In this document: piece by piece, positions 1 to 11,420 of the stretch
How positions within the stretch are numbered: the stretch's first letter is position 1
Layout of the letters: every line of letters starts with the position of its first letter
Assembly: GCA_014904845.1 (NCBI GenBank)
Contig: MU119317.1
Coordinates: 63,972 to 127,971, forward strand
Direction of reading: 5' to 3'
Origin: Acephala macrosclerotiorum
Taxonomy: Eukaryota; Ascomycota; Leotiomycetes; Helotiales; Mollisiaceae
Length of the DNA stretch: 64,000 bases
Program-made: the position numbers and the translations under genes
Notes under the pieces: model-generated
The model's database searches: none
Told to the model about the DNA's origin: nothing
Seen by the model: only the letters and a program-made list of their open reading frames with translations

Positions 1-1806
1 GAATTGAAACGTGTTTACGATTTGTTTTAATTTTAGAAAATTTATTAATATCGAGTTTTTTTTTTTTGATTTAAAATTTAATAAACGCTTGAAAGTATTT
101 TAAACTTGAAAAAAAAAAAGAATAAATTTGTTTAAAAGAGAAATAAGTTTATTTGAAAATTGAAAAAGTTTATATTCGTAGAATAGAAAAAGTATTCGAA
201 TTATTTTGAAATGCTAAAAGCAATATAAAATCCAGATTTGAAATGAATAAAAAAGAACTACAAATAGGACTATAGTGAAAATACATATATTCTAGATTGC
301 TTCGAGAGATGGTTCCCGAGTATTTAAAGTTGTTTGAACTATCGAAGTGTTCTATGTCCTTTTGGATTTCTCAAAGGAAGTAAGAATCCAAGGAGTAGTC
401 GTTTCCTGTTTGAATTTGGTTAGTTATGCTCATAGTAAGTGGATAGGACTTAGTTGATTTGGATTTCATGTGAAATCAGTTGGAGAGAATCAGTTGAAGT
501 AATCGAAGGTTCGAGAAAGAGATAAAAGTGAGAGAGAAAAAAAATGGATAATAAGAAGTGAGTAGAACTTCGAATTGTGAGAAATGAATAGTTGAATAAG
601 TGATTCTCAAATGGATGAGCAGTCCCGTGCGGAATCCGGGCTCATAACTTGTTAGAAGGTATAAGATGAGCATTCCTTGTTGATGATATGTGAGGGGGGC
701 GGAGCCCCCTTATATACAGGAGGAGTGGAGAGAGCCTCATTTTGACAGAGATCGATTTCTAGCCCCCCGCTGGATGTCTTCTGCAAATCATATGAAGTTA
801 GCAATTTAGAATTTGAGTCGTGTCAAATAAGCACGCGAATGATTAATGGTGGAGACAGGAAAGTGGCGGTCTTTGAAATTTGACATTATCTGGTAGAGAA
901 ATATCTTCCTGGAACCCTCCCCGTCAATGTCCTCCTCGCTGTACAGGCAGGTGCGGAAAGACCTAACATCATGCATTCTATCTGCGGACTTAAGGATCAG
1001 AGGACCAGACATTCTTGCACTGCTATTTGCGACTTTTTCTTTGAGAATCCAGGTATTCTTCAAGTTTCGAATTTATGAACTTCCATCAGCCAAAGAATCC
1101 AGTCATAGGAACCCCTGAACGTCTATCAAGTACAACAGGAAGTGGTTCTTCAAATCCTCTTCCAAAGTACCTCCGCTCTCAGGACATCGATGCCGTGTCC
1201 CTATGGTGCTTCTTTTTCAACATCCCGTGGTCTCGCTTCATGCACATGCATCCTCTCTCTCTCTCTCTCTCTCGAATTTTACCCTTCAGTCATGAGAACC
1301 TCGACTCCTGGCAGGGCTTATGAGACGGTGGGAACAAGTTGAAATGGGAACTTCTTTGGGAACCCTTTAAAAACTGGGTACTTAAGGTGAAAACTTCTTC
1401 AAATGTCTCCCTCGGGTCATTGAATCCTCCAAGTCACACAGGTTCTGTAAGTAAACAAAAGAGTGACTTCATATCATTAGCTATCTCCCAACGTTACCAT
1501 AGAACGCCACAACACATTCGCAATATTCCCCCCCAAGAAGCAAATTCAAATTTATAAACATCATGTCCTAACGTCAGAGGGTATCGAACGCCATGAAACT
1601 TCCGCAGTATGTACGCCGTTCAGCCATGTCCCAACGTTTGTATCTTTTATCAAACGCCACAGCGCCTCCACTTTTTTGAATTACTCAAATTTCCCCATCG
1701 AAAGAAAAACCCCTCCATGTACCATTACCATGCCATTTTGCCCTTCCAATTATGAAGGCAATCTTCTCCAACAACCAAGTTCTTGCATTCTGCTTCGTAT
1801 CGAGAC
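1..1806. other. AT-rich region without supported gene
   Basis: The first 500 bases are very AT-rich, with poly-A/T runs and stops in all frames, and look like an AT-rich block or decayed repeat. Bases 694-710 hold a perfect short hairpin of G and C runs. A pure CT microsatellite lies at 1253-1273. Open frames on either strand here are short and show no family features, so I call no gene. The end of this stretch is the 3' flank of the MFS gene. Confidence 0.5.
1253..1273. repeat. (CT)n microsatellite
   Basis: An uninterrupted run of CT dinucleotides, about ten units, flanked by pyrimidine-rich sequence. Confidence 0.9.
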
Positions 1807-3508
1807 CTACTCAGTCCTCTTCCTCGGCGTAGGCAAAGCAAACCAGCATCCCACCATCGCTCCAAACAACCCAATCGCCACCGGATGCAAAACCCAAGTC
1901 CCCACCACCTGTGCTAAAATCCCCGTTGTAAACGGCGCCACCGCTCCTCCACTACTCCCAAACGCACTAATAACACTCAAACTACTAACCTGCTCGCTCC
2001 TCCTAATCATCTTCGAAAACACAGTCGTTGCACAAGGATACACCGGTCCTAACAATAATCCTACGATTGCTACTGCGACAGCATCTCCAATGATGTTGGG
2101 TACGAACCAGACGAGGAGTTCGAAAGAGGCGGCGCCGAGGATCATGACGTAGACGAATACTTTCTCGCCGATGAGGTGGGCGGGGTGGGAGAGGAGGAAG
2201 CGGCCGAGGGTTATGCCGCCCCAGAATCCTGAAGTCACATAACCCACCGCGGATGGATTTCCATGTCGGGTTGCGATGAGGAAGGAGATTACCCAGCCGG
2301 AAATGGAGACTTCGGCGCCTTGGTAGGCGAATATGAAGAGAGCGCCGAGGATGACGGGTTTGGATTTGAAGGCTTGGAGCATGGAAGCCATTTGGTCTTT
2401 GATATGGGTTGTGGGTGGGGAAGTTGATGTGTTTTGTGTTCGTGAGGCGGTTCTTTCGGCGTTTGTGAGGAGGGTGGAGTTGGATTCGGATTCGAAGTGC
2501 CAGAATGACCAGCCTGCGAAGACGAGGTTGAAGATGGTGACGGAGAGAGGGAGAAGGTAGTAGCGACTCCAGATAAGGCCTCCCGTGGAGACCATTGCTG
2601 TGGCGATTACTGAATGAAGATGTTAGTAAAGTCTGATTCGAGCAAAATATGGCAGAGCATCGTTCAAGGTCCTTATGAGGAAAACTTCGCCAAGCAAAAA
2701 CAAGGGGCAATTATGGAAAACAGGATATGCTCACGCGGTCCAATCGTGCCACCAACTCCATAAGAGCCATGCATCACACCTAACATCTTCGTTCCATTAT
2801 GGAGATTAACCGTAAATGTATTCCCCATAGCTAAATTTATCGCCATACCTAAACCCAAAAAGAAGAAACACACAACTACAACCGGAAAAGGAGGCGTGCA
2901 AACAATCGGCAAAAATCCACAGCTCATCAAAGTCTGAGCAACCATCAACGTCTTGGCCCTACCTAACCGTGCGCGGAGAGCATCAACGAAGAAAGCCGCA
3001 GAGATAAACCCAATCGCGTTCGTAATGAAGACTAAAGAGATGATCGCGTAGCCGATGTTGTAATGTCTAATTATCATTAACATGATATTCACCTCAGAGA
3101 GACTCGTCCATACTTCTCTATATAAGGAATCAAAGCACCAGGAGCAGAATCATTAAGGCCATTTCCAAAGTTCATCAGACAAACAGAAAGCATTCTGAAC
3201 CTGTTCATAGGTGGGTTCGAGAAACTCTGCAACACGTCAAAGCCATCTTGTTCAGTCGGGGTTGCAGGTCTGCTCATCTCAAGATCATTAGGGACTCGGG
3301 GTGACTGGTATCCGGAAGGTGTGTTTGCTCCTGAGCCAGAGGGCCCGTTGAGTTTGGCACCCCATTGCAGGTTGTCGAGCTCGAGAGGTTCGGGGACAGA
3401 ATGGTATACCCGGGGAAGAGCCTTTTGAGGGGCAATTGGGATTTCGTGAGTTTCCTCGTGAATTGACGGCTTGACGGCAGTGATGGCACTTAAGGCGTAG
3501 CTAGCCAT
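1807..3508 (-). CDS. MFS transporter, BSC6/fucose-permease-like
   Basis: A major facilitator transporter of 509 residues, presumably in the plasma membrane; the substrate is unknown. Three exons, 3508-3114, 3066-2735 and 2609-1807, are joined by introns of 47 and 125 nt. The first splice restores the family stretch IPYIEKHYNIGYAI, and the second restores GTIGPLIATAMVS. The N-terminal 95 residues are hydrophilic and Ser/Pro-rich, as usual for this fungal group; the first membrane half starts near FGNGLNDSAPG, and a cytosolic loop rich in Ser/Thr separates the two halves of membrane segments. The ATG at 3508 is the only Met that gives the full cytosolic N terminus. Its start faces the EIF1AD-like gene, giving a shared promoter region of about 680 bp. 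Family placement is by recognisable sequence; specificity is not deducible. Confidence 0.88.
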
Positions 3509-4189
3509 GGCCGGTACTATTTATGGATATATGAAAGTGTCCTAGCAGAATCGGAAATTTCCATTCAGGAATTTCTGCCGGAAGATAGGAACAAGGACCA
3601 ACGAAAATATTGCATGCAATTTTGACGAGAAAGAGGCATGTAGCAGTGAATTTGAAAAGAGGAAGAGTGGGAGCGGCTGAGAGATAGACTCAGTTTTAAA
3701 ATCTAGCTCCGAGGCGCTACCTCGAGACGATCGAAACATTATCAACTTCAGACCCACCATTAGCGGACCGAGAAAGACCCTGCGGCTAGACAAGTATGAT
3801 TACAACCTGTGGAGGCGTGCCTGGTTGATATTGGTGGATAAGAGAATGGTGTAAGAACCCCTTCGCGAATGTTCGCGCGAGAGAAGTATCTGGTAATCCA
3901 CTTGCACAACTGCATGACTAGGGTGTTCTGCTGAAAAATCCAATGCATTGGCTTCTGAACGGCCCAACAGGGTATGATTGTCGAGTCATTGGCTCGGCGG
4001 ACCTTCCCCTTGGCGGCGGAACAATTCTCCGATGTCCCGCATTCGATAAAATTTCCAGAGCTCAAGAACATGTTCGCAGAACCTCCTTCAACTACAACCT
4101 ACGACGCACAATTTGCTGTCAATCCACTCCCACGATCCAGAAACTCGCAGCTGACCAACTCGGTCCCGGATTTCTCGTGAGAAGGCATT
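3509..4189. other. Divergent intergenic region
   Basis: This lies between two divergently transcribed genes and must hold both promoters. Open frames here on both strands are short, overlap each other and show no recognisable family. I see no repeat or RNA gene. Confidence 0.5.
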
Positions 4190-4651
4190 ATGGGTCGACC
4201 AAAGAGGAATGTCTTTGCAGCCGCAGAAGAAACTTCTACCCCACCATCTGCTCTGACCGCTACACAGTCCATTGCTCGTGTTATCAAAGCTGAAGGCAAT
4301 AGCTTGTATTCCTGCACACTGCCAGACAAGAGGACCCTCCTCGTTGAGCTTCCATCCCGGTTTCGCAATACCATCTGGATCAAGAACGGAGGTTATGTTT
4401 TGATTGACACCAAGGAGGCAGATGTCCGACAGAACAAAATCGGCGGAGAGATCCTGAACGTCGTTCGCGACGAACACATGTGGAGGAAAGAGGCTTATTG
4501 GTGAGGATCTTGGTCCTATGGCTAGTCGGATTGCTAAATCTGCAACATTAGGCCCAAGGAATTTGTAAAGGCGTCTGCGTATCCCGAAGACTCGGACGAG
4601 GAGGAATCGACCGTTGGCAAGATGCCTCCCTCCGATTCCGAAGATGAATAA
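4190..4651 (+). CDS. EIF1AD-like S1/OB-fold RNA-binding protein
   Basis: A 136-residue protein of the eIF1A-like EIF1AD family. Two exons, 4190-4500 and 4552-4651, flank a 51-nt intron with a TTGCTAAAT branch site. The OB-fold core spans about residues 27-105 and includes GNSLYSC, the LVELPSRFRNTIWIKNGGYV strand pair, and EILNVVRDEH; after the splice it continues KEAYWPKEF, the family's typical end of the fold. The tail is acidic (DSDEEES, DSEDE), as in metazoan EIF1AD, whose tail is longer. Related proteins bind RNA and have been linked to stress responses; the role in fungi is not established. Its 3' end converges on ALG3 with only 76 bp between stop codons. Confidence 0.88.
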
Positions 4652-4727
4652 GGTGGAAGAGCTGCCCCTTCCGACTTGGACTCGAACGACGAATAAAATG
4701 GAGGTCATTCTGCAAGAGAATGATAAC

Positions 4728-6167
4728 TCAAGTCAGCTTCTTAGAAGCCCCTCCCTCACCCTTCACATTGACAAAATCCTTCCGAGTCCCCCACCACACA
4801 CTCGAAACCTGCACGAACAGTACACCAACAACCACCTTCGAGCTCAGATCAGTACTCGGATATACATTCCAAGCCCACTCCTGTACACCCCAAATCGCAT
4901 ACTGCAACACAGGGTGCATACCGCTTCGCCACAGAAGGAACGGCGTAGCCAAAGCGATATAAGCATAGAACTGGTAATGCAGAGAGCGTGCGAACAGCAT
5001 GCCAACAGCGTTGGCAGTAAGGATAGTCGTCAAGATATAGTTCGGCGAAACTCGAATCGAAATAGCATGCTGCATCTTGCCACACGGTTCCTGGAACTTC
5101 AGCGCATTACCAACCAATTCCATGATTGGCTTTTCCGTCATTCTCAACCATCTCGTTGTTGCGAATAGAGCCAGAGTACTGATATGTCCCACAAGCAAAG
5201 AAATTGAGAATTTCTTGCTCAAGAACATCTCTTCCCCTACAAACCTCCAATTCACCGTCCATTTGAACAAGAATTGTCGTGAGAACTCGAAAGCCCTGCT
5301 CAGATACCCCATAGGATTCGCCGGCAAGAAAGGGAAGGCAATGACAATCTGCAATTGCAGCATAAGCCAAGCTTGCTTGAGACTCGCCTGAACACCTCTT
5401 GCAAGGAATAGAATAATCCCAATCGCTGGCAGAGCGAGTAACAAAGACATCTTGATCCCCAATCCCCAGCTATATGCCATGCTCCCCAGTGTCCATATCC
5501 GTCGTTGGAAAATGTAGATAGCGACCCAGAGGAAGAAGACGGCGAAACAATCGTTGAATAATCTCAGGACGAAAATACTATGCAGTCGTTTCGATAATAT
5601 CAACATCGGGAGAATGTAATGCGGTGCCTATATCCCAATTAGCTTTCCCCACGCTTCTCAACATCTCTCGATCTTTTCAAATCTTCATACCTTAGCCCGT
5701 TTGTAACAACTCATAACAATAGAAATAGTACCCAAATACAGCACCCCAAAAACCCTCTGCGCCAACAAGATATTCCTCCCTTGATCCGTAATATGGTATA
5801 ACACCCAATAGATAATCATATGCGCAGCTGGGTAGACGAGTGGTCCGGTGCCGCCTTTTATTTTGGTGTAGTCTCGTTCGCCGTCTATGTATTGGGCGAC
5901 TTGTTCCATGTAAGCTTTCCAGTCGATTTCTGTGTCTGTGATGATTGTTAGCGTGGAAATGGGTAGAGGGAGGGAGGGATGGGGAAGGGAGAAGGGAGAA
6001 GTACAGGAGACTTTGAATATTATGGCACTGGTGAGAAATGCATCTGCGAGGAGCAGTAATGGAGGGACGTATCGAGATAATGGATGCTCGCCCATGGCAA
6101 GGTCTTTGAGCTGGTGCAGATATCCAACCTGCCTTGGGGGCTCATCTTCCTTGGTTTCTGTTGACAT
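4728..6167 (-). CDS. ALG3: Dol-P-Man:Man5GlcNAc2-PP-Dol alpha-1,3-mannosyltransferase
   Basis: ALG3 adds the first lumenal mannose to Man5GlcNAc2-PP-dolichol in the ER, using dolichyl-phosphate mannose, during N-glycan precursor assembly. The 435-residue product comes from exons 6167-6005, 5935-5691 and 5627-4728, with introns of 69 and 63 nt. The first splice creates YTEIDWKAYMEQV, the family's lumenal acidic motif near the first membrane span; GGTGPLVYPA follows. The second splice gives YKRAKAPHYILPML. Many hydrophobic spans follow, with NPMGYLSRAFEFSRQF and FKWTVNWRFVGEE as characteristic loops. Length fits the family. The start is the first ATG in frame, 255 bp from the divergent small mitochondrial gene. 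Confidence 0.94.
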
Positions 6168-6422
6168 TGTGTCCTTTCAATTGTTCGAAAATGAAGAGAG
6201 ATTTGAAATATGTATGAGGAGATAAAAAAGAGTTGACGCGGATCCGGACACGCATCTGAAGCTCAAGCTTTCAGGAGGCTTGCAGGGATGAATGAAGCAC
6301 ACAACGACGAGGCTGCCAGAAATTGAAGTGGGCCGCACTTCAGCCTTCGTCATCATCAACTTCAAGGTTCTAGAACTCTGGGAACTTCACAACTTCAAGC
6401 TTCACCTCGAGAAGTAGACAAG

Positions 6423-6887
6423 ATGTATTCGTTACGATCAGCAGCAGTTCGAGGAGCACGCACATCAATCTGCGCTCAATGTCTCCGCCTCCAAACTCCC
6501 TCAGCGATCCGGACATTCTCCCTCCTCACAAGAGCAAACACAACTCCCCACTCTAAGTTTCAACCGCACACATTCCCCAAACCTGTCCCCAGGTCCAGGT
6601 CATACGCAACAAAATCCTCAGCCGACACCCTCATAGAAATCATAACCGACCAATACTCCACCGCGCGGGACGAGTTCGAAATCGCCGCCGAAGAAACAGA
6701 AAAGAAAACCGTCTACGCAGCCGATGACCGCGCCGCAGCAAGAGAGGAACTTGATAAATTGAAGGCGATGTATGAGGATGCTTTGAGGGGAAGTGATGGG
6801 GAGGAAATTAAGGGACGGATTGGGGGGAGGATTAGGGAGTTGGATAATGCTGTTAGGGCTATGGAGGAGAGTGCTTTGGAGCATTAA
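6423..6887 (+). CDS. Small mitochondrial coiled-coil protein, unknown function
   Basis: A single-exon frame of 154 residues. The first 65 residues are Arg/Ser-rich without acidic residues (MYSLRSAAVRGARTS, later RSRSYATKSSADT), a strong mitochondrial presequence with a plausible cleavage near RSYA. The remainder is a charged helix (EFEIAAEETEKK to AMEESALEH) with heptad-like spacing, so probably a short coiled coil. I do not recognise the family; it resembles small conserved fungal mitochondrial hypothetical proteins. It is divergent from ALG3 and convergent with the acidic gene downstream. Codon use has a C-ending bias in the first half and G-rich codons in the second. Confidence 0.72.
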   Translation: MYSLRSAAVRGARTSICAQCLRLQTPSAIRTFSLLTRANTTPHSKFQPHTFPKPVPRSRSYATKSSADTLIEIITDQYSTARDEFEIAAEETEKKTVYAADDRAAAREELDKLKAMYEDALRGSDGEEIKGRIGGRIRELDNAVRAMEESALEH

Positions 6888-7315
6888 GGTGGTGACGGGG
6901 AAAATTGGGAGGGGTTGGAGGGTTAGAAGTAAGAAAAGGGAGGGATGAGAGTGAAATGTGGGGGGTGAATATGGGAGATGTGAAAGGTGATTTGGTACAA
7001 TATGATGTTACAAGGTGCATTGGGAGGCGTTTGCTTGAACTTCACTCATGGAATATGTAGAAGACTTGTGTGAAGAGAGATCTGTAAGATTTCAGAGGCT
7101 TGTATTGAACATGAAAAACGGGTATCGTAAAATACAAGCAGTGAAGCGTGTGCTGAGTTGCGCTTGAGCTGCAACTAAAGGGGTATTCCATCCATTGACA
7201 AATAAGCGCGCCATGCGGCCATAGAATGCCCAAACTCCAAAGAGAAATGACAACCCTTAAATACGAAAGAAAGTCATTCTGGAGATCCCTGCTCAGCAGT
7301 AGAGCTTAAAGGTCC
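6888..7315. other. Convergent 3' intergenic region
   Basis: This lies between the ends of two convergent genes. It is G-rich just after 6888. I see no gene, RNA or repeat. Confidence 0.5.
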
Positions 7316-8728
7316 TCAGAGATCCACATCAGTCTCCTCAGGCTCATCCTCCAACTCATCTTTGATCGACATGGTGTAGTTCCTAGCCATAATGACCGTA
7401 TATGCAATAGCAAATCCGTTCCAGACATCCATAGGCTTGTCCTTGAAGTCGAAATGCGTCAAATGCTTGACCTTTGCTTCCGGATCGGTAGAGTCCATAG
7501 TGGTGAAGATAACCATGGTTCGGGCAACGATGATTCCGTAGAGAAGTGGTGGTTGTCTCCTATATTTCTCAACCTCGCCAACCTCATTGATGCGCTCCTC
7601 ATCCAAAGCCAAATTCTCACGGTGCCTCTCAGCTAAGAATTTCATCTGGTCTTCGATGGCGGCACTAATCGAACTTGTTGCTTCATGGGGCTTGGCGGTA
7701 ACGACAACAAGAACAGGCAGGAAACGCTTTTGGTGAAAGCCGCCATCTTTTTCAGACCATTTGATGTAATCTTGAATGCCCCTTGCAATCAATTTCTCAG
7801 CGGATCCAGAAGCCTCCATCTTATCCCGAGCACGTACTCCGAGCCTCAAGAGTCCTTGCAGGGCTTTGACAGCATAGCCATATGGCTTGCAGTTGTAGTT
7901 GACAAATGTATCCTCATCAGGTTCAGCAAAGAGGTCCTCGGGCAGGGTCTTGAAGTCCATCTTGTAAATCTCTGGAAGAATCACTTCGAAGCTTCTCAAA
8001 GATAGTCTCTCGAATAGTACCAAAGCATCCAGGTGCCAGTCTCCTGCGGCCTTAGCTTTCTCGATATCCTCTCTTCGCAATGCAAGTTCGGCTTGTTGGG
8101 CGAGGTATTCCTTGACCTTGGCATCCGCCTCGTGGGCTTCGATATCGGCTTCATCGGGTTCCTCGTCCTCATCGTAGATCTGGACATCCGAATCCTCGTC
8201 GTCCGCTTCCGCTTCCTCATCGCTACCCAATTCTCCAGCGTTCAATTCACCTGAGCCAACTTCAATCCCGTCCTCACTACCAGCCTCGACCTCCATCTCT
8301 TCGTTATCGACTTCCTCACTATCTTCGTCCTCAAGGCCGCTCTCTCCATCCTCCCCATCTGCGTCACTGCCTTCCTCTCCCGATTCTTCCTCTTCTTCTC
8401 CTGAACCTGAAGCCTCCTCCTCCTCTTCTGCTTCGCCTTCGCTTCCCTTTGTAGGTCCAACTTGAGAGACCGAGTCCTCCGGCTTCAAGGTGACTACCGT
8501 ATCCTCTTCATCCTCTCGAAACGCTCGCTTGCGTGGATTCCTGATGTAGGTCTTCGTGACTCTCGCGATCACAACTGCCTGAGCTTTGCTGCCTTGCGGT
8601 TCGGAGTTGGGAGCATCGAACATAGGCTCTTCATCGTCTTTTGAGGGAGTAGTTGGACCAACTGTGCGACGGCGCTTAGGAGAGAGGTACTCGACGACCG
8701 AGTCTCGGAATCTATAGACCAAATCCAT
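7316..8728 (-). CDS. Acidic protein of unknown function
   Basis: A single-exon frame of 470 residues. The N terminus contains a basic cluster (SPKRRRTVG, residues about 16-24) and NPRKRAFRE, both plausible nuclear localisation signals. Residues about 95-200 are an almost pure Glu/Asp/Gly/Ser tract, with phosphorylatable serines. The C-terminal half from about residue 230 looks folded (LVLFERLSLRSFEVILPEIY through NGFAIAYTVIMARNY) and probably carries the function. I do not recognise this domain; the organisation suggests a nuclear or chromatin-associated factor, which is inference only. The ATG at 8728 is the only start giving the basic N terminus. Another open frame directly upstream on the same strand has no family features and is not called. 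Confidence 0.75.
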   Translation of the reverse strand: MDLVYRFRDSVVEYLSPKRRRTVGPTTPSKDDEEPMFDAPNSEPQGSKAQAVVIARVTKTYIRNPRKRAFREDEEDTVVTLKPEDSVSQVGPTKGSEGEAEEEEEASGSGEEEEESGEEGSDADGEDGESGLEDEDSEEVDNEEMEVEAGSEDGIEVGSGELNAGELGSDEEAEADDEDSDVQIYDEDEEPDEADIEAHEADAKVKEYLAQQAELALRREDIEKAKAAGDWHLDALVLFERLSLRSFEVILPEIYKMDFKTLPEDLFAEPDEDTFVNYNCKPYGYAVKALQGLLRLGVRARDKMEASGSAEKLIARGIQDYIKWSEKDGGFHQKRFLPVLVVVTAKPHEATSSISAAIEDQMKFLAERHRENLALDEERINEVGEVEKYRRQPPLLYGIIVARTMVIFTTMDSTDPEAKVKHLTHFDFKDKPMDVWNGFAIAYTVIMARNYTMSIKDELEDEPEETDVDL

Positions 8729-9706
8729 TACGACAGTGTTGTTGATTCGTATCTAGAGCTGTCGTACAAAGTTGTAATATTATGGAATAGTCTGACGAGT
8801 TGAAGAACCGAGGAAGATTCGATCTGAGGTCGAGCTTTTGAACCCTGGTCGAAGGAAGCGGTGAATCTCTCACAATGGGAAGGGTCACACAATGTTAAGC
8901 TCGAAGGTGATGTTGAAGTGATGTTGCCATTCGACTTCAACGATACGCGGTTGGCGAGAGACCTCGTTGGAGGGGATTGTAGTCGTTCCCATTGTCCAGA
9001 TGAAGTGCTTGTAGCTCCAATGAGATCGCCTTCCCGTTGATGCGTCACAGCCAGCAGATTTCCGCAGCCTTGCTGTTGCCAAACGCTTGTCTTGAAACGC
9101 GCTAGTACATACCCCTGAGCGGGAACTTGCAGGGGTCTCGCTTCTCCAACATCTCGCCGTCCGAGCTTCCTTCTCTTCAGAAACAACATCACAAGATCCA
9201 AGATCATTATCGAGATCAGTTGTTGGTTATACAAGAAGCCTACGAATACTGTCAGGGATCGGGATAGACAAAAATTCCCGCCTGCACAAAATATCGAGAA
9301 ACTTCCTATCTCCAAGCACTCTTCCCTTGACCAAGACTTGCACCTAGAAACTACCTATCTTCATTAGCAGATTTGCTGTACCGCCAATGCAATCAATTCT
9401 TGCGATTACTTCTTGCGATGAATTCTTGCGACGAAATCTTGCTTTTTACACAACTCCTGCTCTTCTGTCATCTTTCTTCAGCACATAGGTGAAGTCATCG
9501 ACAAGCTAGTGGTGGCATTTGGTTCTCTCACTCTAGCTCAAGACATAGAGATGTTAGATATTCGATAAATTTGGTGTTTCAAATCATCAAGATATTTCTA
9601 TTTCTTCTAAGTTTCCTGATATAAATGGCACGCAAGTCATTCTTCGTATTTCCAATGTTGCGCAAAACCCAAAATCACTCGCATTCTATCACTCTCCTAG
9701 AGTCCT
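8729..9706. other. Intergenic region upstream of the acidic gene
   Basis: About 1 kb between the start of the acidic gene and the 3' end of the hydrophobin-like gene on the same strand. It should hold the promoter and 5' leader of the acidic gene. A 195-codon open frame on the minus strand (8728-9315) touches that gene's ATG but has no recognisable protein features. Confidence 0.45.
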
Positions 9707-11420
9707 TTAATTAGTCTGACTAAACAGGACAGGAGGTAACACATTCTCCTTGTCTTTCCCAGTGCATTTGTCAATCGCCGGCTTCTCACAACAGATGCTA
9801 ACCCCTGAACAACTTGGACCGGCAAACATTGCTGGTTTGCAGGTAAAGCCCGTGGCAGGCGTCAGTGCGCCGTGTATGGTCTCTGTGGGAGTGCAGCACA
9901 TTGGAGACGCTGGTAGGGCACACTTTACTGCATATCAGCATTTAGTCTCGGGTCTCCTCAAATCGATAAAGTTATCTAACCTGAGGTGCCGGCGACTCGG
10001 TGCTTCCACTCGTTCCTTCACTTGTCACTGTTCCATTACTGCTTGCGTTATTTGATGGACCAGTCCCATTGGAAGGGATCGTCTGATTCTGGTAGAGCGG
10101 TAGGGTTGCGGTCTGATTGGGCTTGTCCCTCGAAGCTGTTTTCGATGCTTTCTTGCTGCTCTTTTTTGACTTCGGTTTTGTTGAAGCCGTGGGAGCTGAG
10201 ACCTCAGGTGCGATCGTTACTGAAGCATCAGCTGGGGCAACATGTCCCGCAAGTGGCGCGACGACTTCGACCGATGACGCTGGCACTATAGAAACATCTG
10301 CTTGTGACGGAAGAGCAGCCTCTGTTGGAGCTGCTGATGTATTTGCTGATGTATTTGGCGATTTGGCGTCTGCCGCAGGGCTAGAAGACTGTACCACGTC
10401 TTGAAATACCGACGAGGCTGGTAAGCTTCCGGGATCGACAAGCGCAGATGGAGACGATGGTGAATCCTGAACCAAGGACGAGGCTGCCGGAGGTTCAACG
10501 ATATGGGCAGTGGCAGAAACGATTGGTGGGGCCTCTTGGGCCGGTGAAGTGGCGAGAGGAGCAGCTTCGACAGGGGATGAAGCAGCCGGTACCTCTTGAA
10601 CCACGGACGAGCCTAGAAGACTTCCGACGTCGGCTGGGCTTGAAGCAGATGGTAGAAGATCCAAAATTTGTGACGAGGCTGGTGGGTTGATGGCAACCAC
10701 AACAGTGGAAGCAGCTGGCAGGACCTCTTGAACCTGAGAAGAGGCTTGAAGGAGAGGTTGCTGTGGTATGGACGAAGGTGCTACGACATCCTGGATCTGT
10801 GACGAGACCGGAGCATAAGCTTGTGCAGCTGTCGAAAGCGGTGCAACCACGAACTGAGCCTGTGATGATAGAATGCCAGGTTCTGCAAGGGACGAAGCCG
10901 CCGGTATATTCTGAGCCTGTGACGATGCTAGAATCACAACTTCTGCTGTCGTCGAAGGCACGGTCTCCTGTGCTTGTGAAGAGCTCGGTGTCGGATTCCC
11001 AGCTTCCACAGAAGTAGTAGCAGCAACCTGATTCGATTGAACAGGTGCCAATTCCATAGAACTAAACGCCTCCGCAAGCGCACTCGTCGAAGCTACCTCT
11101 GAACTCGTCAAAGGCAACGCCTCAGTCGACGAACTCTCCACTGCAGGAGGAGTATGTTTTCCGTCTGGTCCACATGGCGGCAACTTATTTATCGGATTCC
11201 AACCCGCTGGTAATGAATTTCCCCAGCTCCAGTAGTTGGGGAGAGAGAACCAGGACGAGACACCCACTGCAAACAGTCAGTACTTCGTTTCTCGGAAGCA
11301 AACAAGACAACAGGCCCAAGTCGTGCTCGGGAGCTTTCAACCCAGCAGCGAAAGGAAGAAAAGTGGCCACCTACTTGTGAAAATGCTAATGGTGAACAAA
11401 CGAATGATAGCGATTCTCAT
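9707..11420 (-). CDS. Secreted Ser/Ala-rich repeat protein with C-terminal hydrophobin-like module
   Basis: A predicted cell-surface protein of about 515 residues. Exon 1 (11420-11375) encodes the hydrophobic start MRIAIIRLFTISIFT, which a 108-nt intron joins in phase to MGVSSWFSLPNYW, making a good signal peptide. Exon 2 (11266-9981) encodes roughly 15 degenerate copies of a 22-26-residue unit of the form ASSQVQEVLPAAS, then a Lys/Ser and Asn/Gly/Thr-rich linker. Exon 3 (9922-9707), after a 58-nt intron with an AAAG acceptor, encodes eight cysteines spaced C-x7-CC-x17-C-x9-C-x5-CC-x7-C. That order (single, pair, single, single, pair, single) is the hydrophobin signature, nearest to the class I pattern. 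The acceptor is the least certain point: it is the only nearby AG that keeps frame. The role may be a wall-attached surface coat. Confidence 0.7.

Noticed and set aside
605..670. Resemblance to an initiator tRNA anticodon region (GGGCTCATAAC)
   Set aside because: Stem does not pair and no D or T arm is present.
1676..2152. 158-codon open frame on the plus strand
   Set aside because: Antisense shadow of the last MFS exon, which has clear family sequence.
8728..9315. 195-codon minus-strand frame just upstream of the acidic gene
   Set aside because: No family features, unusual composition, and its stop overlaps the next ATG; more likely leader sequence.
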